Source: Rhytidiadelphus loreus (taxonomy: Eukaryota > Streptophyta > Bryopsida > Hypnales > Hylocomiaceae). Taken from it: DNA of 64,000 nt. Below, in pieces: positions 36,290 to 46,760 of this stretch. Position 1 is the stretch's first letter, and every line of letters starts with the position of its first letter. The notes under the pieces are model-generated. The model made no database searches. It was not told where the DNA came from and saw only the letters and a program-made list of their open reading frames with translations. Made by a program: the position numbers and the translations under genes. Location of the stretch: the NCBI GenBank assembly GCA_947034895.1, contig OX344762.1:37242760-37306759 (forward strand), given 5' to 3'.

Positions 36290-36503
36290 CATTCCGAACC
36301 TTCGCTAGGAGAACCAACACTGGGTGCATCAGCCAGAGGCGATCCTGCAGGAGCAGAAGCTGGTGCAGACACAGGCTCATAGCCTCGTGTGCAAGCTAAG
36401 GCGCAGGTGCAGGCCAGCTTTGAGCACTCACTTGCACAGAAGTCGTGAACACACAGAGTTACACCATCATCACCACCACTGCCACCATCTGCTGTTTCGC
36501 CAT
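36290..36503 (-). pseudogene. Inactivated copy of the secreted Pro/Ala-rich peptide gene
   Basis: The minus strand from the ATG at 36503 reads MAKQQMVAVVVMMV then a stop. It continues in frame LCVFTTSVQVSAQSWPAPAP and a second stop, and after a frameshift GYEPVSAPASAPAGSPLADA. This is a clear homologue of the protein at 32820-33038 (MAKQQM.AV, SVQVSAQ, PAPAP, GYEPV, GSP). Two stops and a frameshift make it non-functional unless unrecognised splicing rescues it. It lies inverted about 3.3 kb from the intact gene. Confidence 0.75.
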
Positions 36504-37967
36504 CTTGAATTAATGCTGATCTCGATCGAACGGTTTAACCTTTCTGAAAACCATCGAAGGATTCGATCACCCAACTCAGCTAAGAATGTATTTGAAAACT
36601 CCAGTGTAGCTCACGCAGACGATTTATTAATGCTACTTAACTTGCACTGAAATCTGTGAGAGCTCGATCGATCAAAATATCAAATTAAATTCCTGAGGAT
36701 AATCGAAGGATTCTCACCCACCACAGCCAGTAATTAATGGGTTTGAGCACTCACTGAAGGCAATGGCGGCGAGCGTAGCTTGCACTGAAATCTGTAAACT
36801 ATTTCTAGTTTGTATCCCGTGCCCCGTGGTGCTAGCTTGCACTGAACTCTGAACATTCTTGTTCCGGCCGGTACGTGTTGCGACAATCTATCGATCCATT
36901 GATCTACTAGACAAATTGTAGTGAAGCTGACTGACTGATCGATCAGGTGTCGACTAATTGATGAGAATGAAGCTTGCCTGGTTGTGAGATACATAGATAT
37001 ATCGATGGCTGCATGATTGGACGCGGTTTCCGTAATGCCTCGCTTTGGGAGTGGATGTGAGTTCACTTGGCTGAGCTAGCTGGACGGATTAGATCTTCTG
37101 ATCACTCTTACCGTTCGAGCTAGGCAGATTCAATCATGGCAGCCCGTGGAATATGCAATGTTCACAACCTTATAGTGTTACTGTCAGACTTTCAGGCACA
37201 GGTCGATACACTAGCTGTCTCAGATTCTTTGAATACGAATTGAATGCGCTACAATTTCAATTCAGATGTAATGTATAGTCTCCATTCACCACACATTCAT
37301 CATATATATACCGGTGAACTTTGAGCCTTCCAATTCCCTGCAACAATGAAACTAGAAACTTGCGCCTTCTTGCACATTTCTTTTCAATTGTGTCAAGCTA
37401 AAAAGCAGTTCCGAGGAACTAAAGCTCCATAGATTAATAAGAGCTTCTACACTTAACCCAAATCAAAGTTCACCTGTATGCATGCCTGGTCAATCAATCA
37501 ATTGTGTCTCTAATGAACTGTAACCGCTATGTTACTTAATGGAACCTCTACTTCAATTCAGATTGCTGCGTTGTAAGTTTTTTAGGAAGGACCAAGTTTT
37601 TTAGGAAGGACCAGTGGCCATGTCACAAAATTATTGCTGGTTCAGGAGGGCTTATGGAGCCTATAGTTGATGTATGATGAAGTTGGCATGTTCCGGAAGT
37701 TGCACATCGTGGTTGCAGGCTGGCGATGGCTTCAATTCGAGGAATGCAGGGACTGAGAGCCCTGTACGTTTTGTAAGGTTGATGTGCACAGTGGACACGT
37801 ACCATATCTAGATATAGATGTATAGATTTCTCTTTCACCGTACATCACCTTTCTTGCAAACGAAAGGTGATATACCTGAACCTCCGCGCCGTTAGGGAGA
37901 CCATTCCAGCGCACACAGTGACCGAGTTCGTGAGGACGGTGAGGTCACAGTGTGGAATCAGAAAGCA
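36504..37967. other. Spacer, no gene recognised
   Basis: The word TTGCACTGAAATCTGT recurs near 36640 and 36779, with a variant near 36836, in the upstream region of the pseudogene. It marks a small local duplication. No coding region. Confidence 0.4.
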
Positions 37968-38530
37968 GTGATTGCAACAGTTTTTGCAATGGCTGTAATT
38001 TTTGTTTGCATTCAATTGCAATGGTTTTATCTAGAGTATTGTACAATATTTGCAATGGCCATTTGCAATGCCCATAAGTTATGTTTGAATAAGTTTGCAA
38101 TGGTTTTATTTAGAGTACTGCACTGTATCTGCAATGGTGTTCCGATGCTCACAAGTTTTGTTTGAACAGTTGTGCAATGGTTTTTATTAGAGTGTTGCAC
38201 AGACTGTATTTGCAATGGATTTGTAATGTCTGCAATTTTTGTTTGAATTACTTTGTAATGGTTTCAATTAAAATTCTGCATTGTTTTGCAGTGCCCACAA
38301 TTTTGGTTTTAATAACTTTCCAATGGTTTTAATTAGAGTATTGCATTGTATTTGCAATGGTTTTCTAATGTATACAATTTTTGTTTGAATAATTTTGCAA
38401 TACTTTAATGAAATTATTGCACTATATTTTGCAATGGTATTGCATTGCCCACAACTTTTGTTAGAATAACTATGCATTGTTTTTTAATAGAGTATTGCAC
38501 TATATTTGCAATGGTTTTGATTTGCTTACA
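37968..38530. repeat. Diverged minisatellite built on TTTGCAATGG
   Basis: Seven or so units of roughly 75 bp share TTTGCAATGGTTTTA, TTAGAGTATTGCAC, TGTATTTGCAATGG and CACAA.TTTTGTTTGAATAA in order. Units differ by substitutions and small indels, so the array is old compared with the 82-bp repeat at 18962. Confidence 0.75.
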
Positions 38531-39440
38531 AGTTTTGCTTCAAAAACAATGTGAGTAGATTTTCAACCCTTGAATGTCAACATTGCAATAATAGCTTGAG
38601 GACATAATTTACATAGTTTTTAGTATTTGAACAAAATCTTTATCAAATTAAACCTTTAAAATTTAAGCTTATCTATCCTTTTCTACATTTTGGGATTGTT
38701 AAAAGGGATCAAATATATAAGAAAGGATTAGAAAAGCAATAATGCAAGCAACATTTAAGCTTATCTATCCTTTCCTACATTTTAGGATTGTTAAGTGAAT
38801 GAAATATGTAAGGAAGGAGAAGAAAAGCAATAATGCAATTGGCATTTAAGCATACCTATCCTTCTCTATTTCTTTTGTATTTAATTATAGAAGGAAGATG
38901 ATTGATAGTAAATACAAATACACGGGTATTTAGAAAACAAAAAATTCAAAATACATATGTAAAGGATTTTTAATAAAATGACTTGGACATGCAAGAAAAT
39001 AAGTGATCTTGCTAGAAACAAAGTGAGTCAAAAAGAGTATGTTAAAGCTCATATGAAGGAGAAAAAAAAACTATAGAAGTTCAAGGTGTCAAATCAAAAG
39101 TAAAAGGTATTTTTTAGAAAACATAAATTTGATATGATTCAATTTCAATTGAAGTATTTAACATCTTCCAAAATTAAGAATATATAGTAAAAGTCTTTTT
39201 TTTCCCTTCTCTATATAACTTTTATTATTCAATTGTATTGTTATTTTTCTTTTATATTCTATATTTGTATTGATGTTACTTTTCACTTGAGAATTTTTTT
39301 TAAATTTATTGGGTCTTTAAAAAAAATATAAATATGAATGAAATTGTTTTATATTTTTGTTTTGTTTTTAATTATGTAGAAGTAAAATTATTTTAAACTC
39401 TTTCTTATGACATTCTCTAATTAAATGTATAAAACACAAG

Positions 39441-40290
39441 TGCCTATGTTTATTTCAAGGAACAGAGTTATGAGAATCTCAACAAACTATACATACAACG
39501 TGTTCCAGAAAAGTATCTTTATATTCATCATGGATTAGTGGCCGTACAAGACAAGTCTACAAAAGAAATTGTACTTGTTGTAAGATGTTTGCCTTTTGAT
39601 AACATGACTGTTAATGAATATAAAGAATATGAGAAAGTTACAACAATACTTGTAAGCATGGTAGAACGTGCTAATGTGGTCAAAACTAATGCGGCTCAAA
39701 GGACAAAATACAAGGTGCGCTACAAATTCCTATATTATATTTATGTTTTTGTTATGTTATTTAAATTATTTGTAGTTTTGATTCATTAATTATTTGTACC
39801 CTATAACCATTATTTATATATTATACTTTTGTACAATGCTGATTCAAATCCAAATCAAACTTTAGGCCGTTATGTTCCGGGTAAGTAGATCCAAGGTGAT
39901 ACTTCAAAACTTGAAAATTGGAAGCATCAACAAGAATTATTTCTAGAAATTTCAACCATTTTTGGTAATAAATTCTGCAATTTGGCCCCAACTTTATTTA
40001 ATCAAACAAGAATGGAAGTGATAGAGACCCAAGTGCCTACTTTGGATGAAACAAAGTTTGATATTCTACATGCAAAGGGGCTTGCTTTTGGTAGCAATTT
40101 GACCTATACCATGCAAAATGTGAGTAATTGTTTTCATAGCAATAGGGATTCTAATTCTTACTCTTTTGGTATGTGGACTCCCACATGTTCTCAAACTCGT
40201 AAACTAGCAAGTAAAGAAAATGGTTTTCATAGTATAGGAGGTCAATTTCTATTAGGTAGTTATAAAGTAAGCGGTGATTTTAATGTTTGA
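39441..40290 (+). CDS. Unrecognised spliced ORF, left palindrome arm
   Basis: Candidate exons 39441-39714 and 39889 onward join in phase 0. The first reads from YVYFKEQSYENLNKLYIQRV through HHGLVAVQDKSTKEIVLVVR to NAAQRTKYK. The second reads IQGDTSKLENWKHQQELFLE through APTLFNQTRMEVIETQVPTL to NGFHSIGGQFLLGSYK. The 5' boundary is an acceptor-like AAACACAAG, so an earlier exon is probably missing from the element. I recognise no family. Both frames are open in both arms, which suggests real coding ancestry, either a captured host gene fragment or an element-encoded protein. There is no start codon near the 5' end and no complete gene. Confidence 0.35.
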
Positions 40291-41134
40291 TTTAAATCAA
40301 GGCATATTTTATAACTACCTAATAGAAATTGACCTCCTATACCATGAAAACCATTTTCTTTACTTGCTAGTTTACGAGTTTGAGAACATGTGGGAGTCCA
40401 CATACCAAAAGAGTAAGAATTAGAATCCCTATTGCTATGAAAACAATTACTCACATTTTGCATGGTATAGGTCAAATTGCTACCAAAAGCAAGCCCCTTT
40501 GCATGTAGAATATCAAACTTTGTTTCATCCAAAGTAGGCACTTGGGTCTCTATCACTTCCATTCTTGTTTGATTAAATAAAGTTGGGGCCAAATTGCAGA
40601 ATTTATTACCAAAAATGGTTGAAATTTCTAGAAATAATTCTTGTTGATGCTTCCAATTTTCAAGTTTTGAAGTATCACCTTGGATCTACTTACCCGGAAC
40701 ATAACGGCCTAAAGTTTGATTTGGATTTGAATCAGCATTGTACAAAAGTATAATATATAAATAATGGTTATAGGGTACAAATAATTAATGAATCAAAACT
40801 ACAAATAATTTAAATAACATAACAAAAACATAAATATAATATAGGAATTTGTAGCGCACCTTGTATTTTGTCCTTTGAGCCGCATTAGTTTTGACCACAT
40901 TAGCACGTTCTACCATGCTTACAAGTATTGTTGTAACTTTCTCATATTCTTTATATTCATTAACAGTCATGTTATCAAAAGGCAAACATCTTACAACAAG
41001 TACAATTTCTTTTGTAGACTTGTCTTGTACGGCCACTAATCCATGATGAATATAAAGATACTTTTCTGGAACACGTTGTATGTATAGTTTGTTGAGATTC
41101 TCATAACTCTGTTCCTTGAAATAAACATAGGCAC
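40260..41134 (-). CDS. Unrecognised spliced ORF, right palindrome arm
   Basis: Mirror image of the left-arm ORF, with the same exon and intron layout on the minus strand. The second exon differs by one residue (NGFHGIGGQF instead of NGFHSIGGQF). Reading past the arm into the spacer it continues KICLDLNQTLKSPLTL and stops at 40260. The near-identity of the arms makes it a recent duplicate. Function is unknown. Confidence 0.35.
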
Positions 41135-41718
41135 TTGTGTTTTATACATTTAATTAGAGAATGTCATAAGAAAGAGTTTAAAATAATTTTACTTCTACAT
41201 AATTAAAAACAAAACAAAAATATAAAATAATTTCATTCATATATATATATATACATATATTTAAAGATCCAATAAATTAAAAAAGGAATTTTGAAGTGAA
41301 AAGTAACATCAATACATATATATAATATAAAATAAAAATAAAAGTACAATTGAATAATAAAAGTTATATAGAGAAGGGAAAAAAAAGACTTTTACTATAC
41401 ATGCTTAATTTGGAAGATGTTAAATACTTCAATTGAAATTGAATCATATCAAATTTATGTTTTCTAAAAAATATCTTTTACTTTTGATTTGACACCTTCA
41501 ACTTCTTTAGTTTTTTTCTCCTTCATACGAGCTTTAACATACTCTTTTTGACTCATCTTGTTTCTAGCAGCATCACTTATTTTTCCACACGCCCAAGCCA
41601 TTTTATTAAAAATTCTTTACATATGTATTTTGAATTTTTTGTTTTACAAATACCCGTGTATTTGTATTTACTATCAATCATCTTCCTTCTATAATTAAAT
41701 ACAAAAAAAATAGAGAAG

Positions 41719-42023
41719 CATTACATGTGATTTGGCTCTCGGGGAGGGCTGCAAGTTCCCAACTCGAACCCCCCCCCAAGAACCGCCGATATCCGTTGTT
41801 CCCAGCCTGTGCTGACCTGGCCGAGAGACGGCCAGGTCAGATTTTTCAAAAAAAAAAAAAGAAGAAGAAGTTAACTTTGTTTCTCAGTTTAAGGACTTAA
41901 AAAAAAAAAAAAAAAAAAATTTCAAAAAAAAAAAATCTATCAGTGGCGTTCTTTGACTGCCGGGGGAACAACGCCGGGAACGGCCCCGAAATGGCCCTTA
42001 AAATCCTGAAATCTCATCTAATG
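41719..42023. mobile_element. CATTA-terminal MITE, copy 3, inserted in the palindrome
   Basis: Left end CATTACATGTGATTT, right end AAATCTCATCTAATG: a 15-bp inverted repeat with two mismatches. The left palindrome arm supplies the empty site (AGAGAAG/GATAG). The filled site is AGAGAAG-element-GATAG, so there is neither target duplication nor deletion. The interior holds a perfect hairpin GACCTGGCC...GGCCAGGTC (41814-41838) and poly-A tracts. Confidence 0.9.
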
Positions 42024-42640
42024 GATAGATAAGCTTAAATGCCAATTGTATTATTGCTTTTCTACTCCTTCTTTACATATTTCATTCATTTAACAATCCT
42101 AAAATGTAGAAAAGGATAGATAAGCTTAAATGTTGTTTGCATTATTGCTTTTCTAATCCTTTCTTATATATTTAATCCCTTTTAACAATCCTAAAATGTA
42201 GAAAATGATAGATAAGCTTAAATGTTGTTTGCATTATTGCTTTTCTAATCCTTTCTTATATATTTAATCCCTTTTAACAATCCTAAAATGTAGAAAATGA
42301 TAGATAAGCTTAAATGCCAATTGCATTATTGCTTTTCTACTCCTTTATTTCATATCTTGTCCCATTTAACAATCTTAAAATGTAGAAAAGAATAGATAAG
42401 CTTAAATGCCAATTGCATTATTGTTTTTCTATTCCTTCCTTACATATTTCATTCACCTAACAATCCTAAAATGTAGGAAAGGATAGACAAGCTTAAATGT
42501 TGATTGCATTATTACTTTTCAACTCCTTCCTTACATATTTCATTTACTTAGCAATCCTAAAATGTAGGAAATGATAGATAAGCTTAAATGCCAATTGCAT
42601 TATTACTCTTCTAATCCTTTATCACATATCTTATCGTACT
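42024..42640. repeat. 88-bp tandem array at the right end of the palindrome
   Basis: About seven units, each with GATAGATAAGCTTAAATG, then TTGCATTATTGCTTTTCTA, then ACAATCCTAAAATGTAG. Two adjacent units near 42120-42300 are nearly identical. The inverted counterpart on the left (38664-38870) has only about 2.3 units, so the array has expanded or contracted on one side since the palindrome formed. Confidence 0.85.
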
Positions 42641-43275
42641 TGACAATCCCCCTAAATACTAAATGTCTATAACAATTCATACCAGTAAATGTAATCCATA
42701 TTATACTACCAAAAAAATTGTCTTCTACTTACCTTAAACTTTTATACTCAACAATTTGTAGAATTAGGGTTACAATATAATTCGTACACCAATACAACCA
42801 CATCAAAATAACATTAGAAATATAACAAATATAATTGTGGATACTAAAGAAATTGTTGGCTATATTTCCTAATATATAATATAACTTTATGTGCAATTAG
42901 GAAACAAAGCACAACCTTACAAACAAACAATAACAATTAGTACTTCTTGAATTATCCAACTTGTTTACTTCCACCTATTTACAACATCAAAAAAATTCTT
43001 TCTATCAAAATCATACTCAACAAACTCTCTATAGCACATAAAACAACCTTACAATTACCAAATCCTTTGGTTAATCCTTGAATGTTAGGTTGGTCATCAC
43101 AAAAATCATCATTTTTGGTATGATGATTTCCACAATGACTAGCTCAACGTTTCTATGATTTCATGTCTACAAAGAACAACTAGTTTTTTAGTTGCTTAGG
43201 ACATTTCTACTAGTGCTAATTTGGGAAGTTTGTCAATGTATTCTTATGATGTAGTTGTTTATATGGCATTTATTG
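42641..43275. other. AT-rich spacer
   Basis: TTAATCCTTGAATGTTAGG at about 43071-43089 looks like a single TTAA/CCC-type terminus without a partner. No gene. Confidence 0.4.
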
Positions 43276-45812
43276 CACTACAACAAAAACAATGTTTTAT
43301 GACTGCAAAATATGACTACAGTGAGTCATAAAATCAAAAAATATGACTTACGCAGGAATCACTGTAGACGACTCGGAGCATGACTGGACCCAGTCATTAC
43401 CGACGAGTCGCTTCGGACATCAATCATATTTTGAGTCATATGGGTTGAGAAGTATAATAAGCCATAATTAGCCATATTTTGCCAACGTGGCGTATACATT
43501 GACTATCCTTGAAGGCTTGACTTTTTTTTGAGCTACCTGGGCCCCCATAAAAATCCTACGTGGCACATGACTCCATTTAGTCATATTTTTGGCTGATGTG
43601 GAATATGAATCATTTTTTTTAATGTGAAATATGATTGTGATGAGTCTTTTTTTTTGTTGATGTGGAATATGACTATGATGAATCATTTTTTTTGTTGATG
43701 TGAATTGTGGAATATCACTCTTGTAAGTCATATTTTTTACTATGTAGAAAATAACTCTCATGAGTCATATTTTTGGATAATGTGGAATATGAATATGACT
43801 CTTGTGAATCATATTCTTTACTAATGTGAAATATGACACTTGTGAGTTATATTTTTAATTGACATAGTAATTTTATGACTGATTGTAGTCATATTTTGGG
43901 ATGTGTAAGATTACATTTTGACACACATAAGTATGAGCATTATATGACTATAACTAATTATATTTTGGCCAATATATTTTGTGAAATGTAACTCAAGCAA
44001 GTGATATTTTGAATAATTGAGAGTCATATTTTTAAAATTTGTGTGTAGTTTGTGATTGGGATGATTGAGGTCCAAAATAACTTTAATTACAAACTACAAT
44101 TACGTTTTTCATGCATTTTAAATGAACATGACACATTGCAATTATACATCAAAATGATTTAACAATTGAAAAAAACACTTCATGTAGTTAAAAATCCTGT
44201 TAAAAATACATACACATGATTTTAGAGATATAGATGAGACAATCATATTAGAGAAGGAGAATGCAAGAAGGAATGCAACTCTTTTTATTGACATTTATTA
44301 GCCAACAATACAATACATATATATCACAATGAATCATTCACAAAATCCAATAGGGCCTATATTCCTTACAATAATGTAAAGATGGCTCTATTGGGTTGCA
44401 AGTAGCCTTCAACAACTTTGTTTCAACTTTTGGTGCCTGCATATACAATTAAAGAAATGAGAGGTCAATTTTTAGTGAATGAACAACAAAGCTCAACCTT
44501 CTAAGGTTTACAAAAAAAAATGTAACACAAGTTTAGAGTAGGAAGAATAAAAATGGTGATGAAGGAAATAAGAAGAAAAAAGTGACAAGTGATAAAAGAT
44601 AACAACAAACAAGAGTTAAGATGCAACAAGAAATAACAACTAAAAGACAATAAGAAACAAGTGTAAAGAGACAACAAAAAAAAACAAGAAGTAAGAATTA
44701 AAAAGCAATAAGAGGAAACAAAAAGCAGGAATTAAGAAAAAAAAAGAGTTAAAATACAAGAAAAAGAAACAAGATTCATAAACTAAAAAACAACAAGAAG
44801 TAAGAGCTAAGATCTAACAAGAACTAAAATGCAACAAAAACCAACAATTAAGAAACAAAGAAAAACAAATAACAACAAGTTAGAGCTAAGAGACAACAAG
44901 AAACAACAACTAAGAAACAAAAAACAACAAGTAACAACAAGTTAAAGCTAAGAGACAACAAGAAACAACAATTAAAAAGTAACAAGTAAGAGCTAAGAGG
45001 CACTAAAAAGCAAGAACAAGTAAGAGCAAGAGATAACAAAAAGCAAGTAAAAAGAGCTAAGAGAAGTGGCGGTTAAGGTTTCAAAACCCTAAAGAAGTGG
45101 CGGCTAGGGTTTCAAAACCCTAAAGAAGTGACAACTAGGATTTCAAAATTCTAAAAAAATGACAGCTAGGGTTTCAAAATTCTAAAAAAGTGGTGATTAG
45201 GTTTGAAAATCCAAAAAAAAATTGGCTAGGATTTCAAAATTTTAAACAATGACTTGTCTATATATTTTTTGGATTGCCCATACTTTTTTTGGGCTACCCA
45301 AATATAAAAAATGTCACTCCTATGAAAATATGACTAGAAATATGACTCAACATTTCCCAAATATGTTCTCTACGTTCTCTATGAAATACTTTGGTGTTCC
45401 CAATGGATGTATAGTATACGTTTGTGAAGTACAAGATCCAAAAAAGACTACACTAAATAGTGAAATTAGGTTGCCTTAACAATTAGGTTGCCTTACTTCA
45501 AGAAAGTTACTCTACAAGCCATCAAAGTCAACAAATGTTTCTAAAGATACTTCCATTTGTAAATATGGAGGTCCATGAGTTCTAATTACAACAATAACTA
45601 ATTCAAAAGTAGTGCATTCTTGTACATTAATAGTAAATATTTATTTAGTGTAGATTGTCGAGAAATTAGTGTGGGGCAACCTAATTTCACTATTTAGTGT
45701 AGTAGTCATATTTCTCCCCAAGGTGTTGGCATCCAAGAATATGACTATGAGTAGTCGCTAGTCATCTTCAGTCATATTTTTGCAATCATAAAACACTACT
45801 ATTGTTGTAGTG
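43276..45812. mobile_element. Non-autonomous CACTA element 2
   Basis: Left end CACTACAACAAAAACAATGT, right end ACACTACTATTGTTGTAGTG, flanked by TTG at 43273-43275 and 45813-45815. Subterminal regions carry many ATATGACT and AGTCATAT copies. The interior is related to element 1 (24081-26067) in reverse orientation, including a TAGGGTTTCAAAACCC block (here near 45090) and a conserved stretch that translates in both as KYFGVPNG. That stretch overlaps the subterminal part and is probably not coding. No transposase ORF. It contains a nested TA-flanked MITE at 45451-45699. Confidence 0.92.
45451..45699. mobile_element. TA-flanked MITE nested in CACTA element 2
   Basis: A perfect 25-bp inverted repeat: CACTAAATAGTGAAATTAGG TTGCC at the left and its exact reverse complement at the right, flanked by TA on both sides. 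Size 249 bp, no ORF. TA duplication fits the Tc1/mariner/pogo superfamily. Termini are similar to those of the MITE in AMP deaminase intron 1. Confidence 0.85.
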
Positions 45813-45815
45813 TTG

Positions 45816-46372
45816 CCATATAGATTTTGTAGATTTTGACATTCTAATCTCAATGATTTGTAGATTTCAAAACTTCAATATCTAACTTTTATTTTAGATT
45901 TCAAAAGTTCAAATATTAGTATTTACTAGATTTCACTTATTTAGAAAACACTGCAATTTTATAGATTTTAAATATTCTTAGAAATCTACAAATTGTAGAG
46001 ATCTTAGAATTTTATTAACATAATTCCTTATAGAAGAATACAACAACTTACAAGTCTTATATGTCCAACCTAATAATACTTTTGACAATTGATATGGAAC
46101 AATTGAAAAAGACAATTGAAAAAACCACGATCATTCTACATTTACAGTTGCTTTTTAGTCGAATCACATTCGCTTTCTAGTCATATTTAGAGGTTTTGTG
46201 TGTACAAAATGCACACTGAATTCCATAGAGCATAGCCACTTGTTCACATCAACACCTATGATGAATATTGAATGGTGAATAGCTCACACTTGTTCTAAAT
46301 TTGAACTTTGTTATACACTCGTAATTCTACCTTTCATTCTATGACGACTACTTTGCGACTACTTTGTAACTA
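45816..46372. other. AT-rich spacer
   Basis: Repeated TAGATTTCAAAA/TAGATTTTAAA words between 45820 and 45980. No gene. Confidence 0.4.
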
Positions 46373-46380
46373 CAACAATG

Positions 46381-46752
46381 TCACGGTTGCTAGTATGTGA
46401 GCCTAGGATCTTGAGCCCATGAGTCTAAGTCCTATATTGTAGGTACCTATATTATAGGCACTTTCTATAGTTATAGGATATTTATATAATATGTGCCTAT
46501 ATTATAGGCACTTTTTATAGTTCTAGGATATTATATTATAGGTACCTATGTTATAGGCACCCTTTGTGGTTATAGGATATTTATATTATAGGTGTTTATG
46601 TTATAGGTACCTATATTATAAGCACCTTCCATGGTTATAGAGTACTTATATTATAAGTATGTATATTATAGATACCTTCGATAGTAGTAAAATACCTACT
46701 TACACGTAGGCTCATAGGCTCACATTTCTAGGCTCATATGCTAGCGTCATTG
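46381..46752. mobile_element. TIR element with 8-bp target duplication (hAT or MULE type)
   Basis: CAACAATG stands directly at both sides (46373-46380 and 46753-46760). The ends share GCTAG.AT.TGAGCCTAG in inverted orientation (about 46389-46406 and 46728-46745). The interior, 46420-46690, is a run of about five imperfect units of TTATAGG.ACCTATATTATAG with TATAGTTATAGGATATTTAT. Size 372 bp, no ORF. Confidence 0.8.
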
Positions 46753-46760
46753 CAACAATG

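Larger units (their letters stand above)
38664..42640. repeat. Near-perfect 4-kb palindrome (fold-back element candidate)
   Basis: Left arm about 38664-40266 and right arm about 40308-42640 are reverse complements around a 42-bp spacer. The core arms (about 38880-40266 and 40308-41700) are almost identical, with scattered substitutions and a small AT insertion near 41240-41265. Both outer zones consist of tandem units of about 88 bp (GATAGATAAGCTTAAATGCC...), about 2.3 on the left and about 7 on the right. The right arm carries a CATTA-terminal MITE (41719-42023). Long inverted repeats with tandem-repeat outer ends are the architecture of Foldback transposons. No target duplication was fixed. 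Confidence 0.85.

Noticed and set aside
41719..42023. Helitron insertion, because no target duplication is present
   Set aside because: The termini are inverted repeats, and no TC start with CTRR end and 3' hairpin, or insertion between A and T, is seen.
43069..43095. A further TTAA/CCC element starting near 43071
   Set aside because: Only one terminus could be found. No matching right end in a plausible distance.
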